Positions 35,390 to 47,437 of a DNA stretch of 64,000 nt are shown here, piece after piece (the first letter of the stretch is position 1; each line of letters starts with the position of its first letter). Both the position numbers and the translations under genes were made by a program. Below the pieces are notes generated by a model that ran no database searches, was not told where the DNA came from, and saw only the letters and a program-made list of their open reading frames with translations. Source of the stretch: Crocodylus rhombifer (taxonomy: Eukaryota > Chordata > Crocodylia > Crocodylidae); NCBI GenBank assembly GCA_038503035.1, contig JAVSML010024570.1:654007-718006 (forward strand). The letters are read 5' to 3'.

Positions 35390-35874
35390 GTAAGTTTCTG
35401 TGCTATTTTCATTTCTGTAAATTCTTATAACTTGAACATTTTTTCAGTGTGATGCATAAACTCAGTTCTGTTTTACATGTAGTAAATGCATCCTTATTTT
35501 TACCATGAAAAAGCCAAGAGAGTAATTATTAAAGGGCATTGCCAGTTATTTACTGCTATTCTTTTCATTCTATTACTTTGTGGAAGCAGCCATGTCAAGA
35601 ATTAAATTCCCCATGTTATTCCTAATTAACAAAATATGCACTCAAAGTCACTATTTAAAACTATGGGATAAAGAGGATTACCAGATTTAGCAAATTTCCA
35701 TTCTTCTAAAAAAGGCTCACTCAACTTCCAGTCCAGTTCCGGTTCTTTATAATTGGGGCTGCAGACAAACTTTTAACTTGTTAATCACATCTTAAGTGTA
35801 ACATGTAGATGTGGCCTGGCTGTTCTGAACAGAACCAAAGCTCCACCCATCCCTCCTCTCTACTCCCTGTTACC

Positions 35875-36240
35875 CATGGGCATGTCCACATGTTCATTAA
35901 TGTGCAGTAGTTACCACACATTTAGTATTTGCTTAATGAGGTACTAACTAAAATGTGCAGTAACTAGAGTTGCTGTGCAGTAGCACCAGCACACAGGTTT
36001 TTTGTAATGCTTACTGTGCAGTGGCCTAATAACACTGTGCAGTAGCATACTGGACATAACTTTTGACCAACATGCTACTGCACAGTGCTATTAGGCTACT
36101 GCACAGTAAGCGTCTCATTTGGATGCACCAACTGTCTTTGATGGAGCAGTACTAAGTTCATAAATCTTCCTTCCCTATGGGGACACAAGGGCCAGGGAAC
36201 CTTAACCTGACCACACATGGTATGAAAGGACATTTTACTC
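35875..36240. mobile_element. Diverged GGGCATGTCCACATG miniature element
   Basis: It starts CATGGGCATGTCCACATG. Internally CTACTGCACAGTG(C/T)TATTAGGC is present in both orientations (near 36015-36035 and 36069-36100), giving an internal hairpin. The right terminus is indistinct. Confidence 0.55.
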
Positions 36241-36243
36241 TTC

Positions 36244-36955
36244 TGTGGGCACATCTACACATGCTATTAATGCACAGTAATAAACTCTGGAACATATCCC
36301 AGAGCACTGTGTTTACACATGGTCCTGTGACCACATCACTTTGAGTCAGGGTGAAGCTGCCCCGGCTGGCAGAGGACCCAAGGGGTCAGCCTGCTAGCCT
36401 GCGGCTGCTCCGACCCAGCTCAACATGCTATGAAGGGGCTAGCTGGGGCCTAAGGGACTAACCAGTAGGCAGCACCCGCAGTGTATCACCTTGTGCGCCA
36501 GCCAGCCATGTCAGCATCTACATGTGCAGTGCAAAGGAGTAAAAAAACTCCACAGCAGAGCAGTACCTGTATTTATAAGTACTACCTTGCTAGAGAGTTA
36601 ATTAGTTTCTTGCAGCCTAATAGGGCCACATGTGCAGACACAGGATGTTTATTGGGCATGTCTACACATGCATTAATGTGCTGTAATTATGGTGCCTTTA
36701 GTTTAGTACCTGTAATAACAAGTACTAACTAAATGTGCCATAATTGGCGCTAGTGCACACTAGCACTGGCACACACTTTTAGGTGATGCTGATGTGCAGT
36801 AGGTTAATGTTACTGTGCATTAACACATTAGCATGGCTTTTTCGTGCCATGCTAAAGCACAATAGAATTAGTCTACTGTACTGTTAGTGTCTTGTGTAGA
36901 TGTGCCTGCTGTGTAGCTAATTAGTCTCCTAAATCTCATGTAAACATGTCCAGTG
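36244..36955. mobile_element. Miniature element holding a nested relative (36653-36907)
   Basis: The outer copy begins GGGCACATCTACACATGC and ends near AAACATGTCCA. Inside it, 36653-36907 is a second complete unit starting TGGGCATGTCTACACATGC and ending GTGTAGATGTGCCTG. The outer sequence 'GATGTTTA...GTAGCTAATT' is broken there, compared with the copy at 30482. Confidence 0.65.
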
Positions 36956-37152
36956 GCAGCAGCAATAACAAGGAACAAACTAAGTGTGTCTAAAACTGTC
37001 ACAATATGACAAGAAGTATCTTCTGTCAGATTAAAGAAAATTCCTTCTGAATAATAGCATAAAATAGTATTGACAATATAGATACTTTAATTATGTAGGA
37101 AATTCTGTGCACGATAATGTATTCCAAACTATTTATGTTTTTATTTTTATAG

Positions 37153-37335
37153 TTACAAAACCTGGCATCTATGTTAACAGTGCACTCGGAGCTTATTGAC
37201 TGGCGACGATTCTTACTAGCAGCTTCACAGCCGTGGCCAATTCCATCTGTGATACAGCTCCTTAAAACCCTACATGGCTTTAAAGCTGTTGATGAAGCTG
37301 CATCAGGCTTTGTTACACACGAATACTATAATCAG
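37153..37335 (+). CDS. SPEF2: SPEF2 exon, degenerate EF-hand-like region
   Basis: Acceptor TTATTTTTATAG ends at 37152. Sixty-one codons start in phase 0 (LQNLASMLTVHSELIDWRRF, then QPWPIPSVIQLLKTLHGFKA). They end at YNQ in phase 0, where the next exon supplies VGLWF, as expected for SPEF2. The stretch VDEAASGFVTHEY has the spacing of an EF-hand loop, with Gly at the sixth place, but lacks several ligands, so calcium binding is unlikely. The donor is CAG|GTTCTA, which is weak. Reading through instead would add 40 codons to a stop at 37456; that tail resembles nothing known. Confidence 0.9.
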
Positions 37336-39394
37336 GTTCTAATTTATGCTTCTTTTGAATATGAATCTTTTGCAAGATTATGCAGGACTATGATTAAACT
37401 GGGTAGTGCATTATTAGTCTTGTTCATTTCATGGAGGTTGGGGTGGCATGATCACTAAGGCACACAGTTGATAGCCCAGAGATTGCAAGTTTGAGGCTTT
37501 AGCAAAAGTGCTTATGGCAATACCTGTCAAATTCCAACTAATCTGCAAGTTCTGCTAAATGCCTTGTCATAAGGACCCAAAAAAGGAAGGAACTTCATTT
37601 CACAAGCTCAGTTTGAATGTTGAAAGTTTTGCTTTTCTGAGAATATTTTTGTGAAACATCTTGTGTGCAAAGAACACATGAAACTTTTCAGAACTATGCC
37701 CAGTAACTGCCAATCCCATCATAATTTGTGGGATAATTACACTAACTCCTAATGTTTACTTTTTTTCTTTTAGAGACTACTTTCTAATTAAATGTTCCCC
37801 TTTTCCAGGAAAATAAACATTATTTTATAATGTTTGCTATATTTTTTGTTAATACATCTGGTGTCACAGTTGTGTAAAAAAGTCCAAACCAAGCCAAAGC
37901 AAAAAATAAAGAATAAAAAGCAGAATGCCTATTTAAGTTTGATCCTATACTGACTATGGGAAAAAATGACCCCAAACTGAAATAGGCATACTGAGCATTT
38001 TTGTTTGTTTCTGTTTTTTTGGTTTGACTTTGTTTTGACAGTTTTATTTTCACTGTAACATTTCTGGACTTTTATCTTCACTTAGTTAATTAAACAATTT
38101 TTAGAAATGAAATTTTTGCTTTCTACCTTCTGACTAGCCAGGTCAAAATTGCAAGATTTTTGTATTTTTTATTTTTTTTTTAAGAAATCTTTTTTTTTTA
38201 GCCTTTATTTTGCATAGTTTGGTAAGGTTTTAAAAAGTTCATGCAAATGTGTCATATATAAATTGCTGAATATACAGATGTTACCTTTCTCCTCTAGCAA
38301 AATACTATTTTTTTTAAAATTTCATTTAGTTTTGCTTTTAATTATACACAAAATTTGTCTTGGACCAATTCTTACTGAGCAATAATCTATCTTGCAAAAC
38401 CATCCAATGCACATAAAAACTATATAGTTATGTCACTTGAGAGTTAACTGGTGATAATGAAAGAATTTTCAGGAAGGCTTTAATAAATTCTGCAGCACTT
38501 ATTGCAATAGCTTCCTTCCAAAAGTATCTATAGTACTCCTCTTGGAAAATGAAATATTGCCTATGAAATTCTAGAATCATGAGGTTTTCAGAATTTCTTT
38601 ACCCAAGGTATCTCTTCTTTAACTTAAACCTTCTATAACTCTCATCTCCTTTCAAATAAAGAAACAAAGGCCTATACATGTGCTCTAACACATTCAATTA
38701 CTTGTTCTAGAATGCTCAAGCATGCTCAATGTGTGTATTCAACACCCCACATTTCAAAATGGAGACGGATGCTTTAACTAAAACTTGTTGAACAAGCCTT
38801 AGTTAAAGTGCCCCCAACGCCGTTTTGAAATACAAGATGCAGAATACATGTGACACTGCAGCATTTTAATTAGAGCAGTTGTCCAGGAGCCACTCTAATG
38901 AAAACACCCTCACCACCACCACCCTGGAGCATGGGTATAGACACTCAACCTTTCTCAGAGCTGCAAAAACAACAAAAACTGCAGCTCTAGACAGTTCACC
39001 CATTTATACATTGTTAGAGTATTTTTCACTGAAGTGTGGAGAGTTCCAGAGTGAACAGAATGTTCAGGTGGCATCTTTAACACAGGATGCTAGTTGAAGA
39101 TCTTTTAACTTAGTATCTGATATGAATGATGCGAGTGCTGAACTTGCTAGCAGTTGCTTTGCAGCCAAACTTACAAACCATTAAGAAATTTTTAGAAAGA
39201 AGATGGTTAGAATTTTTCATTTTTAAAATGCTATAATAATAGTATCTATCTCTTGCCTCTACCAAGTGGTTTTTACATTGTAAAACTATAGAAATACATG
39301 GAATGGTCTTCAAAAGATATTTGAAGATGTTTTAAATGTAACTCCTTTGATTAATCCATTATTGCTATGGAATCCCTCAGTCCTATCAAGCTCT
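37336..39394. other. SPEF2 intron, mostly unassigned
   Basis: AT-rich intron. A tRNA-SINE-like scrap lies at 37435-37500, and a diverged copy of the 34225 miniature element lies at about 38700-38950. No exon is seen. Confidence 0.5.
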
Positions 39395-39520
39395 TAACCT
39401 AGGGGTTGTGGCACATTCCTGGAAAGTGGGAGATATGGATTAAAACCTTCTCAGGCTTAGGAGGTTTGAATCTAGGTCTTCCAGTTCCTGAGAAAGTGCC
39501 CTAACCACAAAGCTATTGGG
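39395..39520 (-). mobile_element. tRNA-derived SINE-like fragment
   Basis: On the minus strand it reads TAGCTTTGTGGTTAGGGCAC (A-box-like), then GATTCAAACCTCC (B-box-like), matching the layout of the 34105 copy. Confidence 0.55.
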
Positions 39521-41250
39521 TAGAAGATGAGTGGTCCATTAAAGTGGATGGGTAATATAAGTACATCTAATGCATTGGGTCCTTCAAGGGGATTAGGCAC
39601 AGGCTGTCTAGTATATGAATCCCAAAATAGCCTTAGGATTCAGGTGGTTATCTTTTAACAAAGCAGATGTTTGGAGCATGTGTAGTAGTCATGATTTTTC
39701 ATGGCCTATGCCTCTTCTTACATAAGTATTAAAATGCATAGATCTTTGGTGAAATACCTGGGACTTCACATCCATGTAAACTTTTGGGCAGGACTTAGCT
39801 CAAGCACACATTAAGGCCAAATGAAAATTCTAAAAGGATCATATGTTTAATTAGATTTTGTGTGGTTTTTATGTAATATGCAAATCATGGTTGGTCTGAC
39901 TATTTGGTATGTGCTTATGAAGTTCTGATACATTTTGACACTTATACTAAACATAGCTAGGCATCATAGTTCACCTACTATGCATGGCTGTGATGTCTTC
40001 CATTTTGATTGAGATCCACATGGACACATGTATGGTAAACGTAAGTATTTTTGATATTCAGCAGTGGAACGCTTGAGTGTTATAAGGCTTGGTTTCCTAG
40101 GTGTATCTGAGAGTGCCTGTCTGGTCAATCTGCATCTTGACTCTCCTGACTACAACGCTTTTTCAGTCTTATTAGTTTCTATGTCCTCAGCCCTTTAGTA
40201 GATCTGTCTATAGGTGTGTATGTGTGGTTTATGTTGTGTCTCATGACACTCTTCAAGCTTTAAATGTGGGAGTGTCATTGGTTGAATTTTTACAAGTGTA
40301 ATTTTTGTTTTGCTGACTGTGGGAGGCTATTATTGTCTTATACCTAGACAAAGCTCCTGGTGAAAAGATAACTTGGTTGGCAATTTTAAGAAGTATCTGT
40401 TATGCAGAGTATAAATAATTAAGATATTGTATTAACCTTTATGTTAGCAGAAAACTATGCTGTATGTCTTTTGCTTCTATATGTTAAAGCTGCAAGCAAC
40501 ATAAAAGCCTAAATGCTGCTTAACTTCAGGAGTAAAGTTGTGGTCCCAGACATGCAACATCCTCTTCCTGTTGGGTGGCTTATGTGATCCCCTACATAGT
40601 GCACTGGTTACTGTGGATCCTGAATAAAATGTGCTTAGATGTCTTATTCAAGTTGTGGAGAACCAGTCACATAGGTCTTCTTTCTGAATTCTTCCTATAG
40701 GTACAGATTCCAACATTTAGGTGCAAAAATACATGGTATTGCTGAATCTAAGAATCTTAATAATTAAGTCCCATGCATGTAAATTATGACTAAAAGGTGT
40801 ATAGCGCACATAGTCCTTTTTAAAACTGGGCTCTAGCCAGATTTAACAAAAGCCTACTTAATTCTAAAGAATACTCACCAAAATCTGTAGAATGCCACAA
40901 ACTCGTACAAACCATACTGTTGACAGCCCTGCTAATTGTAGTTCTTATCATTTTAAAACACAAATATATATTTCCAGTAGCATAACTTGTAGGGGGATGA
41001 TCTGGGCACCAGCCCTGGACACTGATTTAGAAGGGCAACAGAATGGCAGCTTTAGCTCATGTTGTGGGAGCTTGTGCCGAAGCAGCATCCCAGGGCCAGT
41101 GTGAAGAGGTGAGCACTCCTATGCTACCCCAGGTGCCAAAATTTAAAGTTATGTTTCTGTATATTCCCTCAGGGGAAAAATGAAGGCAGAAGCTTTTCAG
41201 ACTTGGGAAAGTTCAGATTGGTTATCCCAAGAAAGAGAGTTTTGCAATTA
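39521..41250. other. SPEF2 intron, unassigned
   Basis: No repeat end, exon or RNA gene could be recognised. The open frame at 40892 is unsupported. Confidence 0.5.
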
Positions 41251-42680
41251 GGGCTAGGGACAGAAGTTACACACAAAATGGTGTAAGTGATCAGAAACTG
41301 GTTTAACCCTGTAACAGAACAGAAATTCAGTCCATATAAACCAGTTTCAAAATGACTGAAACTAGTTAAAGATAAAACTGGTTGAATTTAGTATTGAGCT
41401 TCATTGATTTAGGTCAAACCAGTTTACAGAACTTCTGTCCCAGACCCATTCTTGGTTTGAATTAAATCTAATTCCCCAGCATCCCAGCATGCTTTTCAGC
41501 CTAGGCTGGAATGTGCTGTCTGCTCCAGAGAGCAGGGTTGACACCGTCTCTCCACTTTCTGGCCAGAGCAAAGGTGGGGGTGTGGCTAGACTCCACTTGG
41601 CATGGCCCCCTAAAGGGGTGTATTCCTCCTCCCTCCCCTCTTCCCCCGAGGAACCGCAGCCAGAATCTGCCTGGCCGGGGCAGAGCAGACCTTGTCATGG
41701 ACCCCCCCACTCCCAGTGGCAGAGGTGGGGGTATGGCCAGATGCCATTTGGCTTGACCCTGCCATTAGCCCACCTTGCCTGGGGCTGGGGCTGGGGCTGC
41801 AGGGCTGAGTCAGCCTGGCCCTCAGGTGCTGCTGAAGGTGGGCATGGAGGGGCTGGGCCATGGGGGCAGGGCCCTTTCCAGCTGACTGTGGCTCAGGCTG
41901 GGGCCATGGGAGCTGTGCACCTGGATTGCTTCCAGCTCTCCGAGTCCAGGCTGTCATGGAGCCACAGCTGCCTGGAAAGGGCCCTGTTCCCATGGCCCAG
42001 CCCAGGCTGACACCTCCGTGCCTGCCCTCGGCAGTCCCCACAGCCAGCCCCACTAACCTCCGGGTGAGGTGGGCAGATGGCAGAGCCAGCCTGGCCATAC
42101 CACAGTGGCAGAGCCCTTCCCAGCCCGGGGAGAGGCAGGCTGATGGCAGGGCCACGTCGGCCGGCTCTGACCATGCCTCCCACTGCACAAGTGGCCAGCA
42201 GGGTGGAAAGCCAGGGGGACCCTGGCTGGGGTCCTTGTGCTTGTGCCCAAGAGGGGAGGCAGGGGAGTTTAATCATCCTCCCTACCCCCTCTTCAATTGA
42301 GGTGCTGCCCTGGCTGGTGTTTAGCTATGTCCCCTCCCCCTCAGGGGACAAGGGCTGCTTCCCCGTGCTGGTGTCCCTGCAGGCCAGGGTAGGGGTTTTA
42401 ACTTCTCCTCAATCATAGTCAATGGCTTGCCAGGGCCTGGCCACATTCCCCCCCCAGTAAGTTTCCCTCTAGCCTTGAAGCTGCTACTGAAAGGAAGGGA
42501 AGGGCTCACTCTAGTACCCCCGGCTTCTAGCTTGAGCCACTGCAGGCACATGGCTGCATTTCCAGAATCAAAAGTGAATGTTTATTCACTTGCAAATTAG
42601 TTCAAACTATGCAGGTTAAACTAACCTGGAAAAATTGAATCAATTCAGGCTCAGGCTTTTTGAATGTCTATACTTAGCCT
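41251..42680. mobile_element. TIR element with GC-rich core (same family as 59331)
   Basis: It starts GGGCTAGGGACAGAAGTTAC and ends GACATT-containing sequence whose inverse starts AGGCTAAGTATAGACATTC, an imperfect TIR. The first 230 bases match 59331-59560, including AAGTGATCAGAAA and CATATAAACCA, and the right part matches 60730-60950. The core (41500-42480) is GC-rich, with long open frames on several frames that have no protein-family signal. Confidence 0.75.
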
Positions 42681-42689
42681 AGATGACCA

Positions 42690-43068
42690 AATTTTGCTCT
42701 TGGTTATACCCCTTAGAAATGGGCTGCATAGGGAAATGGAAGTCAGATTTTCTCCACTACTTTCAGAAGTACATGTGACAAACTCAGTATTCTTTCCTTT
42801 GTCATTTACATTTGTTTAATAAAACTCATTTGATGTAGAATTACTGTGTCATCTCCTGGACATCAGAATGAATCGAGTAAATGACCCAGTAGTTATAGTC
42901 CAGAAAGTTAAGAAAAGAGCAAAAATGCAAAAAGAGTCCTCTGACTTTTTATGCTATGAAGAACCTGCAAAAATAATATGAAAATCTACTTAGTTTCAGA
43001 ATTACCTGCTGAATTGTCTCTGCTAATCTGTTTGCAGAAGGTATCCAGCACAAAATAAGGAGATTTTA
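42690..43068. other. SPEF2 intron, unassigned
   Basis: Short AT-rich stretch without recognisable features. Confidence 0.5.
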
Positions 43069-43069
43069 T

Positions 43070-43440
43070 TACCATATTTATCCAGATCCAAGGCAGCCTT
43101 GAATTTAAGATGACCTCCCTAAATTCTATACATTCTAAATTTGTTATAATTTTATATGGACAGAATCTGATTATTGGAAGGTAGTCTTAAATTTGCAGCA
43201 GGGAAAGCAGCAATGGGGGCAGGCAGGTAGACCCCCACCTCTTGCTGCCCTTGCCCCTGCCTGCCTGCTGGCTGCAATCCGCCCCTCCCCCCACTCGTGG
43301 TGATTCTGACTTCAGCTCCAGGGCATTTGGCAGGGAGACCCTGGACCTAGCCCAGCCCAGGTAAGCAGAAGCAGCAGTGGCAGCGATGTTGACTGGGGGG
43401 AGGGGGCGGGGGGGATTGTCTTGAATTCAAGGAAATACCG
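43070..43440. mobile_element. mariner/Tc1-like miniature element
   Basis: Left end ACCATATTTATCCAGATCCAAGGC and right end GTCTTGAATTCAAGGAAATACCG are imperfect inverses, bordered by TA on both sides. The core is G/C-rich. A second member starts four bases later, at 43444. Confidence 0.65.
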
Positions 43441-43499
43441 TAATACCATATTTACTCAAATATAAGACGACTCATTATAAGATGACCCCCTTAATAATT

Positions 43500-46075
43500 A
43501 GACTCCCTTCCTACCATCGAAGTACAACACAGACTGAAGTACTTGGCCATCATGAACAAAAACATGTCTTGAAGGTCTCTCCCACAGTGTTTCTTCTGTA
43601 TTTATATGTCCTGTGCCAGTCTCTCCTGTTGTGACTCCCAGAAGTACACATACATGCTCCTTTGTATTGCACAGGCTGTGCTCCATGTCAGGGAAAGCAC
43701 CAATCCTGTATATAAGAACACACAGAAGATCATGGCTTTTTAGCAGATGCACCATTTTCTTAAGTGTTAGCTTCCACCTTCTTATAAGTTCCAGAGTCCC
43801 AGCTTTTGCTTGACTCTCACAGTAGTTTTTCTACCACACCTCCCTCCCTTTGAGCTGTGCATCAAAATATACTCCAGGTACCATATCCCTTCTTTTACCA
43901 CTATGACCCCCAACCCTGACTCCTTCATACCATACAAGTATTTTTTGCAATGTTGAGTTTTGCCCCCACCACTTCCTCACATAGCTGAAAATGCTTTATC
44001 ACTTTCCTGGTGAACCACTGGTCCCTACCTACCCCACTTATATCATCCATGTACACGATGCACTTGGTCTGCCTTCTGCTTCTTCCCGGTGTTTAGACTC
44101 CTACCACAATGGCATGATTCTTTATTTACTCTACTAGAGGTTCTATCACACAGATGAAGAACAGTAGGGACAGGGGGCACCCTGCCTCACCCTTGAGCTC
44201 TTTTCTACTGGCTCCATCAGGTGTCTGTTTATTAAGACCTGACTTTTTGCACCTGCATATAACATCTTCAACCAACTGAGGAATCCCGCAGAGATGCCTA
44301 GCTTTCCCAGCATTTGACATAGGAATTTGTGGTTGATCCTTTCAAGGCTTTCTTTTTGTGTTTAATATTGTCAGGTTTAGGTTTCTTTCTTTGCAGCATT
44401 GTATGGTATCTCTTACTTGTATTGTGACCTCATTAATCTTCTTCCAGGGTACTGCTCATACTTGAACTTCTACTAACATTTTCCAGATTATTTCTTTTAG
44501 TCTGTTCACTTACCACTTTGGCTAGAAGCTTGTAGTCAAAGTGTAACAAAATCATTGGTCACCAGTTCCTTATCTGGGTTTTACCCCCTTTCTTGAATAT
44601 CAGAATTACTATTCCTTCTTTCATGCTGTTTGAGACTCTTCTTTCTCTCCTCTCATTGTAGACTTCTATCAGGTCTGGTCCCAGTTGGTCCCAGAAAGTT
44701 ACTTAGAATTCTTTTGGTTGTCCGTCTTTTCCCATTTTCTAAAACTTCTCAGGGTGTCTCAGACTTTCTGCACCTTCCTGTCTTATTCCAGTTGTTGTTG
44801 GTTTTCTCCCATTAGCTGCTTTTGCAGTCCTTCTGGTCAGATCTTTCTGGTCTTCAGTTCTACCTCTCTCTCTCTGTATAGTTCCTGGTAGAAATGTTTT
44901 ACTATTTGCAGTAGATTCTTTTGATATTTGTTCTTCTTCCTCATCCTGGAGGCACCATATTTCCTCTTTCCCTTCTTTTCTGATCTTGTTGAAGAACTCC
45001 ATCCATTTTTTCATTTCCTCCACCCATTGTGCTCATGCTAGAAACACGTTTTTTCTGTCTTGTTCTTTAAACCAGTGTTCCAATTTCCCTTTTGTTTCCT
45101 CAGTTTCTTCTTACACTTTGAATCCTAGCATGCTGTGGTGTTGTAATTTTTGTAGTTTCTGTAGTTTCTGTTGCAGTTGCATCCTATGTGCTTCTTTTTT
45201 TGCTTGTTCTTTTCCTATTCTTATAAATTAGTCTTTCGTGCACTCTTTTACCCACTTCCACAAATTGGTTACTGTTTCAAAACACCCTTTTAGTGCTTTC
45301 CATCCTGTGTACAGTTTTTCATTCTCTTCTCAGGTCTTCTTTTCTTTAAGTAGCTTGGTGTTTAGCCTCCAGATTCCTTTCCACTTCTGCATGCATTTCC
45401 CTTCTTCCAGCCCTGCTGTAAGCATGTAGTGGTCTGATAAGAAAGCTGGTGTTATTTCTGTTTCTTTGTCCATTGCTTTGATGTCAGGATAAAGTCGATC
45501 CATAAGAACCTTTTCCCTGCCCAGTATCTTCTTGTGAGGGCAATTTTTTCCTTCTGTCTTCTTTCTTCTATAACTTGCAGGTCAGTGTGTGTGATTATTC
45601 TGTTTAGGATCTTTGATGACTTCTCAATGGTTCCTGCTTGCCTCTCGCCCTTTCTGCCTTGTGCTTGTCATTTTTAGTTGAAATCACCTACTAATATACA
45701 CAGTGCTCCAGCAGTCATGCTGATTTCCAGTTTTTCCAGGAATATGCACCTCTCCTTTCAATCCATTGGTGCATAGATATTTGTGATCTCAAATATTTTC
45801 TAATTTATTTCACACACTACTTGCAGGATTCGCTTCCTCCCTCCTCCATTCCTTTATGATCTTAATTTTGATGCTTGCATTCCTAATTAGCTGTACTATA
45901 CCTGTTGCTCTGTTAATAGTTGAGCCAGACCAGCTAGATGGCTCCCACTTCCACTGTCTCTCATATTCTGTGTAATTTTTGACTGCTGGTATTGCACATT
46001 CTTGTATACAGATAATATCTGCCTTTATCTGGGCTAGATATGCTTCAGTCATATTTCCATCTTTTGTATGTACTT
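43500..46075 (-). mobile_element. Tx1/L1-type LINE, endonuclease to RT, pseudogene
   Basis: In minus orientation the order is endonuclease (46052-45810, motif ADIICIQECAIPAV), a charged linker (45023-44739), RT with GCPLSLLFFICVIEPLVE (44320-44126) and a YMDD catalytic motif (reverse complement of 44041-44058). This is the expected order for the L1/Tx1 group, and the QG/GCPLSPLLF-like wording fits Tx1 rather than CR1. Stops and frameshifts break it throughout. Confidence 0.8.
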
Positions 46076-46690
46076 AAATATAGTACAAACTATGCATGTT
46101 ATTAGCCAAAAGCCAAAGCTTCATGATTTACTATATAGTTCATGGGGCTGGGCCCCAGCAGGGTCAACAGCATTTAAAGCCATGGTGATCCCAAAGCTCA
46201 GCACTGTTTAGTATGTGTATGTACTCCAGATACTGCCCTTTCAAAGGATCCATATACTAATTAGCCCCCCACTTACAACTGGAACCGGGTTTTTTTGTCA
46301 TGAGTCTTGGGATACTTCCAAACTTTATATAAGGATGAGGTGCAAGGCAACCTGGTTTGGCTTCACCTTATGGAGGGTGGGGCCACACCAATCATATGTG
46401 CCAGGCTGAGAGAGGAAGAAACAGAATGATTCTGGGTAAACTGAGACTCCATTTGGTGATATTTGCCAGATATTTAAGGCTGGTAAAGAAACAGGAATCA
46501 CTGGAAATGGGAAAGAAAGATACAGATCAGCCATGGCAGTGAAGAAGTAAAAATGAATGCAGTGTTAGTGGCTCACCATGACTTGAAAAAAATAAAGAGA
46601 CAGTGTTCAAGGGGACTGCATTTAATAGGCACTACCATATAGTTTAATTAGGTGAGTTGTGCTAACCTGTCCTTGTGGTAGGTTCCCATG

Positions 46691-46735
46691 AGCATCTCAG
46701 CCTTTTGGCTAAAATCAAATGTAGCATTTTTAGCA
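46691..46735 (+). pseudogene. U2 snRNA 5'-end fragment
   Basis: The words CTCAGCCTTTTGGCTAAAAT and CAAATGTAG correspond to the strongly conserved start of U2 snRNA (branch-site-recognition region), with a few A/G changes. The similarity stops after about 45 bases. No snRNA promoter elements or remaining stems are seen, so this is a truncated copy. Confidence 0.7.
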
Positions 46736-47090
46736 CCAAGGGAAGGGTGTCAGGGCTGGCTTTGGCCCTCCAACTTCCAGACTGGTATTGTAGTACCTCC
46801 ACTGCCAGTTCCCTGTGGAAGGAACCCACCCATTTATTAAGGACCAAAAAAAAAAAAGGTTTCCATCAGCCAATGTGGGCCATGTACTCTGTAGTCATGC
46901 TTAGTGTTGGCTACATTTAATTGACTTCAGCGTTGGTTTTCATTACTTAGCATATATTGTTTTTGGTAGTAGTTTAAAAATAGACAATGTATTTAATGAG
47001 GTTTCCTTATGCAAATAGAAGATGAAGGGCTTTTCTCCCTATGCTGACTCGGGGAAAAACATCATCTTGTATTCAAGTAAATGTGGTAAC

Positions 47091-47437
47091 CCCCTCCCTT
47101 CTTAAATTCAGGAACTTCCTTTTGTGAAGGGAAAAAAACCTTAATGCTGCTAAGGTTTAAACTTAAAACCTAAAAATCTAATCCAAATAGAGTTTTAATT
47201 TTATGGACACATTGATAAGCTATACAGCCTTTCTTTACCATCTGTGAAAGTTTACACCTGTAATAATCATATTATTCTATTAAACAGATAAGAAATATAC
47301 TCAGAATGTAATTTCTTATTATTTTAAAATTAAGTGTAACAGTTCAGTAAAGTTTCATTCTCTATTTCATACAAAAATGTAACTGATTTTCAAAATGTCA
47401 TGAAAATCAGATTAAGTTACCACCTATGTTGCCATCT
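47091..47437. other. SPEF2 intron, unassigned
   Basis: AT-rich, featureless by eye. Confidence 0.5.

Larger units (their letters stand above)
43444..47090. mobile_element. Second mariner/Tc1-like element, split by a Tx1-type LINE
   Basis: It begins TACCATATTTACTCAAATATAAG at 43444. The inverse end CTTGTATTCAAGTAAATGTGGTA is found only at 47068-47090. Between them lie a Tx1-type LINE (43500-46075) and about 1 kb of further sequence including a U2 snRNA fragment. Confidence 0.65.

Noticed and set aside
37171..37458. Reading through the SPEF2 exon as a 95-codon gene
   Set aside because: The part after 37335 has no family resemblance, and the next exon joins in phase at 37335. Kept only as a possible retained-intron product.
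41489..42418. Frames of 127-192 codons in several phases
   Set aside because: GC-rich core of a TIR element; the related element at 59331 does not preserve the same proteins.
43070..43500. Direct-repeat array that might suggest CRISPR or a satellite
   Set aside because: Two adjacent mariner-like termini explain the repetition, and the sequence is vertebrate.
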